Shown here one piece after another: positions 29,041-36,844 of a stretch of DNA of 64,000 nucleotides (within the stretch, counting starts at the first letter, position 1; every line of letters begins with the position of its first letter). The stretch lies in the NCBI GenBank assembly GCA_944322345.1, contig CALUOO010000001.1, forward strand, positions 1 to 64,000. The letters are read 5' to 3'. The DNA is from an uncultured Bacteroides sp. GTDB lineage: Bacteria; Bacteroidota; Bacteroidia; Bacteroidales; Bacteroidaceae. The notes under the pieces are model-generated. The model saw nothing but the letters and a program-made list of their open reading frames with translations. It ran no database searches and was not told the DNA's origin. A program made the translations under genes and the position numbers.

Positions 29041-31779
29041 TTAATTATTATTTCCATCAGAAACCCTAAAATTATATTCTCCAGAAGTTACTTTTATCAT
29101 ATATACAGAGCTATCGCCTATAGTCATCTTCTTCATCTCATGACTGGATAATACTTTACCCGACTCACTCACCGTATCATTTCCAGAACCTGGAAGAATA
29201 ACAGTAGCTGATAAGTTTACTGGTATTTCTACCCTTAAGTTTATTCCATTCTTATCTATCTCCCAATCTGACACAATACGACCATATATCGAATTATAGG
29301 AAGTCTTGCAGTATTTCAATGATTCAACGAATTGAGGTGCTATATAAAAGTGTTTCATTCCGGCAAATGATGTATCAGGCTTTATTCCTCCTAAAGCCCT
29401 ATAGAACCATGCAATGACACTTCCAAACATCGGATGACAATGTCCGCATCCTTCATCATTACCATCTCCATTCCATGTCTCCCATAATGTATTGTTCTTC
29501 TTATCTGCTAAATATCCATAACTGGGAAAATCCTTTTGAGTCATCAGCTTATATGCAAGATCTGCTCGGCCATTTTCTGTAAGAACATCCAATAAAAGAG
29601 GAGTAGCCAATATTCCTGTATCAAAATGGAAATTTATCTTTTCCAAATTGTTCAGTAAAGAGGAAAAGACCTTCTCATATTTACCATCAGGTACAAGTCC
29701 AAAAGCTAAAGCAAATACATCTGAACCTTGTCTACCCTGCCAGTAACAACCTTCCGATTCATTATAAAAAGCTATATTAAAATCGTTTCTAATCTTGGAG
29801 GCAAGGCTTTGAAAGATTTTCTGATCTTTATCTTTATGTAAAATACCAGCAACTTTCTCCATAATAGAAGTAACATGATAAAAATATGCAGTATTAACAA
29901 GTGTAGCCGGTATTTCTATTATATTATGAGGAGTAGACCACTCACCCAGACACCATCCGTTAGGTTCTTCTTTAACTATAATTCCATTATCATCGGTACG
30001 GGTAGTTAGATATTCAATCCAATGCTTCATACCTTCATAATGTTCTTGCAATAATGTTGTATCTCCATAATGGCAATAATAATTCCATGGAATAATCACA
30101 TAAGCCGATCCCCAGGCAGGCCCTCCTCCACCGCCTCCAAAAGGTGCCGTATGAGGTACATATCCAGTTTTTTTATTACTTGCATCGCTTATATCCTGAA
30201 TAAATTTCTTAAGGAAACAAGTCATATCGTATGTATAAAGCAAGCTTTCAGAAATAACCTGTCCATCACCAGTATAAGCCAAACGTTCCCTATGTGGATC
30301 ACTACTGATAATTCCTTTAAAATTAGCCTGCATAGTTCGCTTAAAGGCTTGATGAATATTATTTAATAATTCATTAGAACATTCAAACGTACCAGTCTCA
30401 GGAATGTCTGTATAAATGGACCTAACTATTATACTATTTTCTGATAATTCTGCCTTCTTTGAGATTACCTCGATTGACTTAAATGCATGCCATGTAAATC
30501 TAGGCTCCCATATTTCTTCACCTTTTCCACTGAGAATATAAATATCTTTTTGACCATAATTTAAGCCCTCATCACTGATAAAACGCAATGTTACAGTATC
30601 TCCCGGCTGCCCTTTCACCCTAAGTTGACACCAACCTGCCACAGTTTCGGGCAATGTATATTTATAGAGAGTATCACTTTCTTTTATAAAATGAGTGGAA
30701 ACCGTCCCCATTATCTTCGTATATGGAACTTCCTGTATGCATAAGTGCCCTGTAGGAGAACGGGCTATCAATGCTGATGTCCAATCTGCATCATTATAGT
30801 TTATCTTATTCCATCCTGTCAATTCAAGACGAGCATCATATACCTCTCCAGTAAAAATAGCATCATGTAAAATAGGACCTGTAGTAGTCCTCCATGACTG
30901 ATCAGATATAATTGATTCAGCCGTGCCATCCTTATATTCAATATTCAACTGCATTATCATCTTAGGGACATCATACCACATGTGACCTTCTACTATCCTA
31001 TCGCGCTGATTATACCAGCCATTTCCCAAGATCATTCCAATGACATTGGTATTGGATGATAATAAAGAAGTCACATCAAAAACATTATATAATACCCTTG
31101 ATGAAGATTGATCGTCATAATAATATAACAGATTCTTTAAAGAGCGTGTATCATAATTGGTTACTGCTGGTGCCAATACCTGATCTCCAACTCTATGCCC
31201 ATTTAAGTACATTTCATAAAAGCCTAATCCACAGACATAAGCTACAGCTCGTTTAATCTTCTTTGTAATGCTGAATTCTTTTCGGAAATAAGGTGCAGCA
31301 TATGTAAGAGTAGAATCAGGATAAATATCTTCAGTATTACTTATCCACTGTGCTTTCCAGTCAGAAGGTTCTAAAAGTCCCATACTCCAACTTTGTATCG
31401 GGCTCCAGCCTGAAGGGAAATCCTCTCCATCCCATACCATTACTTTCCAAAATAATCGTATGCCAGATGTTAATGCTTTCCCTGTGTATCGAACTTGAGT
31501 ATCCGAAGAATATATCTTCCCCGAATCCCAATAATTACCTATATTTTTCCTAAGCAGCTCTTTGCTATCAGATACAAGAATGCGATATGCTGTCTGTATA
31601 TTACCACGTTTATCAGACTTTAGCAGCCATCGTAATCGGGGAGTTTTATTTTCTATTACAGGCGATACGCTATTTTCACAATACTGCTCATCTATAGCGA
31701 TTTGAGGCATTCCGCAACCTATAATAGCCAATAAAAGGAATAAGTAAACTCCAAAACTTACTTTCAGGATTCTGTTCAT
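29041..31779 (-). CDS. GH78-family alpha-L-rhamnosidase, lipoprotein
   Basis: This 912-residue GH78 protein has a lipoprotein-like signal ending AIIGCG (Cys22). Family marks are LRWLLKSDKRGN, FWKVMVWDGED, the catalytic stretch DPHRERLAYTGDGQ with E498 in the acid position, WCLGEWSTP, LWETWNGDG and the C-terminal YGRIVSDWEIDKNGINLRVEIPVNLSATVILPG. The usual DCP before the acid is SDP here. The gene is much more AT-rich than the GH78 downstream and the GH2 upstream, so the two GH78 genes are not a recent tandem duplication. It starts 87 bp past the esterase stop. Confidence 0.9.
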   Translation of the reverse strand: MNRILKVSFGVYLFLLLAIIGCGMPQIAIDEQYCENSVSPVIENKTPRLRWLLKSDKRGNIQTAYRILVSDSKELLRKNIGNYWDSGKIYSSDTQVRYTGKALTSGIRLFWKVMVWDGEDFPSGWSPIQSWSMGLLEPSDWKAQWISNTEDIYPDSTLTYAAPYFRKEFSITKKIKRAVAYVCGLGFYEMYLNGHRVGDQVLAPAVTNYDTRSLKNLLYYYDDQSSSRVLYNVFDVTSLLSSNTNVIGMILGNGWYNQRDRIVEGHMWYDVPKMIMQLNIEYKDGTAESIISDQSWRTTTGPILHDAIFTGEVYDARLELTGWNKINYNDADWTSALIARSPTGHLCIQEVPYTKIMGTVSTHFIKESDTLYKYTLPETVAGWCQLRVKGQPGDTVTLRFISDEGLNYGQKDIYILSGKGEEIWEPRFTWHAFKSIEVISKKAELSENSIIVRSIYTDIPETGTFECSNELLNNIHQAFKRTMQANFKGIISSDPHRERLAYTGDGQVISESLLYTYDMTCFLKKFIQDISDASNKKTGYVPHTAPFGGGGGGPAWGSAYVIIPWNYYCHYGDTTLLQEHYEGMKHWIEYLTTRTDDNGIIVKEEPNGWCLGEWSTPHNIIEIPATLVNTAYFYHVTSIMEKVAGILHKDKDQKIFQSLASKIRNDFNIAFYNESEGCYWQGRQGSDVFALAFGLVPDGKYEKVFSSLLNNLEKINFHFDTGILATPLLLDVLTENGRADLAYKLMTQKDFPSYGYLADKKNNTLWETWNGDGNDEGCGHCHPMFGSVIAWFYRALGGIKPDTSFAGMKHFYIAPQFVESLKYCKTSYNSIYGRIVSDWEIDKNGINLRVEIPVNLSATVILPGSGNDTVSESGKVLSSHEMKKMTIGDSSVYMIKVTSGEYNFRVSDGNNN

Positions 31780-31866
31780 ATGTGTTTATCATTAAAGATT
31801 TTATATTAAGAAAGTAACAGGTAATAAATGCTGTAATGATATCTAGATTGTCTTCCTACCACTTAC

Positions 31867-33279
31867 TCATAGTCTTTTCAACTCCACCTGATGAATAACC
31901 GGTTTGTTGATCTGGTATATCTTGTCTACTATGCTTTCCATGTATTCCTGCCACACTTCCCTGACCTCGGGATTCATCGCTTTCACATACCACCCATAAC
32001 TGGCACGGAGGAAGGGATCCTTCGGTAACTCTTCTTGAATGGCAGTGAGTGCCTCCTGATTGTCGGCAAAGAGCAGCCCCTTCTTTTTCAGGTAGGTGTA
32101 GGATGTCCATAGGTATTCACGAAAGCGTTTCTCTACCTCGAAGCGTTCTTCGTTCAGATAAAGCACCTTCATCGCCTGACGGTATTGTGGCGTCTGCGGA
32201 TAGGCGGCAAGATTGATTCCCTGTGCCAGTTCATCGGAGGAAAGACGAGTGATGGGCAGACCGTCTATCAACAGCTGGTAGTTGCCCGGACGCAGACCGG
32301 AGACTTTAAGGCGTTCCTGATTCATCTCTTCCATGAAAGGGATGAGCTTTGCCCCATCGAGTTGCGACCGTTTGTTACCCCAGCCCTGACGAGGTATTGA
32401 ATCCAGCGGATAGGGCAACGACTTTGCCAGATAGCGGAAAGTAACCCCTTCGTCAGATGCCTGTAACTTGGAGATGCGACAGTTTTTCTGAACCGTGGTC
32501 TTTCCACTGGCAGCATCTATCTGCACATCTGCCACCTCCTTGCCCGCCATGCCTTGCGCCTTGAGAAACTCGTATGCCATGACCATCTGACCATCGTTGT
32601 CGGGATGGATGCGGTCTATCCTGCAGAAGGTAAAGGTGGAATCCTTTGCCTGCTCTCTCCGATTGATGTCGAGCATCGGGGTATTGAAGTCCACGAATCC
32701 CCAGCCGTTCCGTTCGGCCGAAGCACGCTGGGCATCGACAATCTCTCTGATTGCCTCGTTCTTGCCATGCAGGATGAAACCGTTGAAACGTGAGGTTTCG
32801 TCGTAGGGTGAGCCGCCTATCAAGACCTTAGTCACCTTATTCTCCCGAAGGAGACGCTTCTCTATTTCCCGGTAAGCTGTCAGGGAACTGTCAACACGCT
32901 GCCGGGCAAGCTCACGGGCATTTTCCTTCATGAATATGTCATACCCGGTATCATTCATGCCGAAGGTCAGAGTGACATAGGTGGGCTTCCGGTTGAATAC
33001 ATCGGTATCCAATCGGTCTTTGATGTCCCAAGCACTCTCGCCGCCAATGCCGGCATTCATGATGGTGATGGGGCGGTCGGGAAAGCGGGTCATATAATAC
33101 AGCCAGATGAAGGAATGGTAGTGCCCTCCGTGTGTGATACTGTTGCCTGTAAACACTACCCTCTCCCCTTTCCGAAAAGGCGGGATATGCGAAGTTGCCT
33201 GCAACCATGCAGGAAGCAGACATGCCAACAGAAGCAGGACAATGCTTCTGCCGGCAGTGGTTCTGATGTTTCTATACAT
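31867..33279 (-). CDS. SGNH/GDSL-type esterase, secreted (paralogue of the 3864-5246 gene)
   Basis: This is a 470-residue secreted protein with a signal peptide ending around WLQAT. SGNH blocks are TGNSITHGG (Ser nucleophile), NAGIGGES (oxyanion Gly), GMND (Asn) and DRIHPDNDGQ, with the block-V His kept. Sequence and length closely follow the esterase at the far end of the locus, including the long C-terminal region with LPYPLDSIPR. The partner has DGH where this one has DGQ. The gene is GC-rich and lies between GH2 (125 bp upstream, with a hairpin in the gap) and GH78. The substrate ester is unknown. Confidence 0.85.
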   Translation of the reverse strand: MYRNIRTTAGRSIVLLLLACLLPAWLQATSHIPPFRKGERVVFTGNSITHGGHYHSFIWLYYMTRFPDRPITIMNAGIGGESAWDIKDRLDTDVFNRKPTYVTLTFGMNDTGYDIFMKENARELARQRVDSSLTAYREIEKRLLRENKVTKVLIGGSPYDETSRFNGFILHGKNEAIREIVDAQRASAERNGWGFVDFNTPMLDINRREQAKDSTFTFCRIDRIHPDNDGQMVMAYEFLKAQGMAGKEVADVQIDAASGKTTVQKNCRISKLQASDEGVTFRYLAKSLPYPLDSIPRQGWGNKRSQLDGAKLIPFMEEMNQERLKVSGLRPGNYQLLIDGLPITRLSSDELAQGINLAAYPQTPQYRQAMKVLYLNEERFEVEKRFREYLWTSYTYLKKKGLLFADNQEALTAIQEELPKDPFLRASYGWYVKAMNPEVREVWQEYMESIVDKIYQINKPVIHQVELKRL

Positions 33280-33314
33280 ATATATATTATTGGTTTTTCA
33301 GTTATTGAGTTGAC

Positions 33315-33369
33315 AAGTTCTTGAGTTCTCAGGTAATGATGCTACCGTAACTTAAAAACTCAAGAACTT
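33315..33369. other. Intergenic hairpin between GH2 and SGNH esterase genes
   Basis: AAGTTCTTGAGTT (33315-33327) and AACTCAAGAACTT (33357-33369) form a perfect 13-bp inverted repeat with a 29-bp loop. It has no clear T-tract, so it may be an mRNA processing or attenuation element rather than a full terminator. Confidence 0.5.
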
Positions 33370-33404
33370 ACAGACTCAAAAACCTACCCTTGTTCTTATG
33401 TTGT

Positions 33405-36400
33405 CTACCGTATGCTGAGCAGTGTCCGTTCTGCCTTGCCATACTCTTTCACCAGTACATCGGCTCCGCCTTTCAGCAGCTCCGGACTGGCTTCTACTGT
33501 GATTTCACGCTCTTCGCCCGGCATCAGAGTGATGTAGTTGTCGTTCATCAGGACAGGAAGGACGCGTTCTCCTGTCTCTTTGTTCACCAGACGCAAGCGG
33601 TTGGCAAAGCTGACTGTCTGCGACGGGTTACGAAGAAGAATCCGAACAGTTCCCTTCGAAGCACTGCCTGAGATGAGTTCTCCTGTGACAGGAGCTTCTG
33701 CCAGGGTGTTGAGCAGCGTATAGTCGAGGTCCTTCACTCCGTTGCGCCAGTAGAAGTTTTCCGAAATCAGACTGCCGTCCTTGTCGGTCATTGTGAGGCG
33801 GATGAAGTGGAGCGGTGACAGCTGTTTCACCTCCTTCTGCTGCTTGCCGTAGACTTCTATCTCGTAGAGGGAATAACCAAACCCTGTGGCACGACGGATG
33901 CCTTTCATCTTCACATAGCGGGCTTGAGTAGGTGATACTGTGATAGTTTCTGTTCCTCCCTGTGCATCGGTAGCCGCATAGACGGTTGTCCACTGGTTGC
34001 CGTCGGCGGAGAGTTGCAGTTCGTATGCCTTGGCGTATGCTGCCTCCCACTTCAGAACAACAGACTCTACGGTTTCCGTCTTGCCCAAGTCTACCTGAAT
34101 CCACTCGTTGTCGCTCATGTGGCTCTCCCAGCGGCTGCCTGCTCCGCCGTCTACAGCCATAGCCGCACTGCGTGAGTCGCCCGACTCGGACGATGCCGTG
34201 GCGCTCTTTCCGAAGGCAAGGTTTGCCGGATTGAAGTTGAGCGTAAAGGCTTCGGCAATGTCTGTGGCAGGGACATCCACCTGTGCGGTCATACCATATT
34301 CAGGTACTTCCTGCCCGTTGATGTCATAAACGGTAGCTTTTACCGTAGCACCCTTCAGGTCCTTTCCGGTGGTGTTGATAGCCTTCACGCTGTTGTTGGA
34401 ACAGTTCCATTGCACATGCAGATGCTCGCAAGCCTTCTTCGCTCCCCAGTAGGCGCCTGTCGGGTCGTAATAATAGTCGTAAGTCTGCCATACGAAAGAG
34501 GGGTAGGCAGGGTGGCTCATCCATATCAGGATGCCGGCAGCATCGTTCCACATCTTGTCGTTCCATGCCTCGTACATACCTTTCATCACCTCGATGTTAA
34601 GCAGCTGAGCCTTCTCGCAGAACTGTTCGAGCGATGATGACTCGCCGTATTGTGTATTGACAGACTGCTTGTAGTTGATGGGGTTAGCGTTGGAGGCCTC
34701 CTTTCCAAAGAAGTGTCGGTTCCATACGTTCGCATCATCATGCTTCAGGAGGCTATCGTTCGGCAATGGCCACTGATCTATCTCGGGGATGAAGAGACGG
34801 GTACTTTCGTAGGTCGGGAAGGTTGCCGTACCTATCTCGGAACGCATGCCATAACCATAGTCTATGCCATAAGGATAGGGAGGGTTATTGAAGGCAAGGT
34901 TACTGCCCGAGGTTTCAAAGTGGTGACGGGGCGGTTGATTTCCCCACCAGCCGCTGCCCGAGAGTCCGTCTTGGTTGGAGCATGACTTGTACATACGGTC
35001 ATTCTTGTCTTCCTTCGCAATCATATCGCGCAGGTAGTTGTCGAGTTCCGGAGCGGGATGAGTCTCATTTGCACCACACCAGAGAGCGATGCTCGGATGG
35101 TTGCGCAAGCGGCGGACCTTGTCCAAAGCATTAGCCTTGAATGCCTCCGGCTGGGCTACGTCGTTCCATGCTACGTAGAGCCAGAAGTCATTCCATACCA
35201 TGATACCGTAGCGGTCGCAGTAGTCGTAGAACTCATCGTCTGTAACACAACCTGTCCACAGACGGATCATGTTGTAGTTCATATCTTTATGAAGGCGTAT
35301 CTTGGGTTCGTAATCCTTGCCGTAGCAGCGCAACAGATACTCGCTCATGCCCCAGTTTCCACCTTTGACAAACAGTTTCTGACCATTGATGAAGAAGGTC
35401 ATCACGGGCATGCCTACTTTATTGTTGATCATCTTATACTCGTACTTCTTGATACCAAAGGTAACGTCTTTCGTATCAGAAACTGCTCCGTCGACCGTGC
35501 AGGTCAGCTTGCAGGTATACAGGTTAGGTTCACCATAACCGTTTGGCCACCAGAGCTTCGGGTCTTGCAGGACGAGTTGTGAGAACTCCTCCTTATCGAA
35601 GGAAACATTCATCGTCTTGCCTCCTTCGACGGTAAACTCTTTGGAAACCTTGATATTGCCCGGCTGGATAAGGGCGGTGAGAACCACCTTCCTACTATCG
35701 CGTGAAGCGTTGCGAAGGTTGGTAGATAGTGAAAGCTCGGCAGTCTCCAGCGAGGGAAGCTCAGAGCGTACCCAAGGGTCTTCCATCACGACATCGCCCG
35801 TGATGCGCAGATAGCAGTGCCCCGTAATACCTGCCAAACGGCCGGGAACGTAAGGCATCCAGTCCCAACCGGCACCCGCCAAGTAACTGGGGCTGCATGC
35901 TACACCATAAGGACCCTTGTCGGTACGGGTTTTCTTCTGGTCGGGGTCATAGATAAGAACGGCAATGGCATTCTTCCCTTTCGGGTCTATCCACTGGGTG
36001 ACATCGAATTTGGAGCGGATCATGTGTCCGCTGACATCTTTTGTAGAGGTGTACGAACCGGAGATTTTCTGCCCGTTGAAGTAGAAGTCTGCAAAGCGGT
36101 TCGTATTGTCGAAGTGCAGCCAGACGCGCTGTCCCTCGCGGTATCCGGCGGGAAGCGAGAACTCAGTCCGATACCAGAAGGGGCGGTTGTAGAACGTCTC
36201 GTCTACCTTATATATATTATCCCCATAATTCGGGTCGGGCTCTTTGCCGGCTTCTACATAGGAAGTAAACACAGTTCCCGGCACAACACCCGGTATGGCA
36301 TCCTCCATCCGGTAACCCGGGGTAGAGATTTCCCGTCCGTCGATTCCTTCCAAATCGGCTTGCGGCTTGATTTCCCATCGGATGTCGGGTGAGGAACTCT

Positions 36401-36488
36401 CCAGTGACATCTGTACTGTCTCCTTGTGGCAGGAGCAGACAAGGGCTGTCAGTCCGCCGAAGATTAGTAGTTGTTTCAGTTTATTCAT
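33405..36488 (-). CDS. GH2-family exo-beta-glycosidase (mannosidase-like) with F5/8-type domain
   Basis: This is a 1027-residue lipoprotein (signal ending ALVCSC). GH2 retaining exo-enzymes of the beta-mannosidase/exo-glucosaminidase branch show VKGGNWG, IRLWTGC and VWNDFW as here. The acid/base is E475 in WCGANETHP and the likely nucleophile is E551 in RSEIG. The N-terminal jelly roll (FWYRTEFSLPAG, LHFDNTNRFADFYFNGQ) is present. A discoidin-type F5/8 C domain lies at about residues 780-910 (ASSESGDSRSAAMAVDGG, WIQVDLGKTETVESVVLKW, GYSLYEIEVYG), embedded before the C-terminal beta domain. The specificity is uncertain; beta-mannosidase fits the neighbours best. It follows a 22-bp repeat array. 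Confidence 0.87.
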   Translation of the reverse strand: MNKLKQLLIFGGLTALVCSCHKETVQMSLESSSPDIRWEIKPQADLEGIDGREISTPGYRMEDAIPGVVPGTVFTSYVEAGKEPDPNYGDNIYKVDETFYNRPFWYRTEFSLPAGYREGQRVWLHFDNTNRFADFYFNGQKISGSYTSTKDVSGHMIRSKFDVTQWIDPKGKNAIAVLIYDPDQKKTRTDKGPYGVACSPSYLAGAGWDWMPYVPGRLAGITGHCYLRITGDVVMEDPWVRSELPSLETAELSLSTNLRNASRDSRKVVLTALIQPGNIKVSKEFTVEGGKTMNVSFDKEEFSQLVLQDPKLWWPNGYGEPNLYTCKLTCTVDGAVSDTKDVTFGIKKYEYKMINNKVGMPVMTFFINGQKLFVKGGNWGMSEYLLRCYGKDYEPKIRLHKDMNYNMIRLWTGCVTDDEFYDYCDRYGIMVWNDFWLYVAWNDVAQPEAFKANALDKVRRLRNHPSIALWCGANETHPAPELDNYLRDMIAKEDKNDRMYKSCSNQDGLSGSGWWGNQPPRHHFETSGSNLAFNNPPYPYGIDYGYGMRSEIGTATFPTYESTRLFIPEIDQWPLPNDSLLKHDDANVWNRHFFGKEASNANPINYKQSVNTQYGESSSLEQFCEKAQLLNIEVMKGMYEAWNDKMWNDAAGILIWMSHPAYPSFVWQTYDYYYDPTGAYWGAKKACEHLHVQWNCSNNSVKAINTTGKDLKGATVKATVYDINGQEVPEYGMTAQVDVPATDIAEAFTLNFNPANLAFGKSATASSESGDSRSAAMAVDGGAGSRWESHMSDNEWIQVDLGKTETVESVVLKWEAAYAKAYELQLSADGNQWTTVYAATDAQGGTETITVSPTQARYVKMKGIRRATGFGYSLYEIEVYGKQQKEVKQLSPLHFIRLTMTDKDGSLISENFYWRNGVKDLDYTLLNTLAEAPVTGELISGSASKGTVRILLRNPSQTVSFANRLRLVNKETGERVLPVLMNDNYITLMPGEEREITVEASPELLKGGADVLVKEYGKAERTLLSIR

Positions 36489-36844
36489 CGTTTGTATATT
36501 AAGAATTAGTTTTACATATCAAGTATCTTCCTCCCTATCGTCCCCTATCGGAGTGATGGGGATAAAGAAGGGAAAAACGGCTTAAAAAGCGACTCTTTTA
36601 TCATATTGATAATCAATATCTTATATAATGCCTAGAGACAGCAGTGACACTTATAGGAAGTCTCGTTGACACTTATAGGAAGTGTCGCGGATACTTATAG
36701 GAAGTGTCAGCCATACTTATAGGAAGTGTCAATGACACTTATAGGAGATATCAATTACACTTCTAAAAAGGCAGGAAAATCATCCCGATTTTCCTACCCG
36801 AAGATGTACAGAAATCTATACATTTGCTACGCTTATGAAACACT
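36489..36844. other. Intergenic region between GH92 and GH2 genes
   Basis: This gap of 356 bp is dominated by the six-unit 22-bp array at 36646-36777. Either side of the array I see no gene, no clear terminator and no convincing promoter box. Confidence 0.6.
36646..36777. repeat. Tandem array, 6 x 22 bp with internal dyad
   Basis: Units start at 36646, 36668, 36690, 36712, 36734 and 36756. The best units read GACACTT-atagg-AAGTGTC, a 7-bp inverted repeat, plus a variable 3-bp spacer. The first and last units are degenerate. It lies between the GH92 and GH2 genes of the same operon and is the longest array in the window. Confidence 0.9.

Noticed and set aside
36646-36777. CRISPR array
   Set aside because: Units repeat every 22 bp with only about 3 bp of variable sequence and no true spacers, and no cas gene is present.
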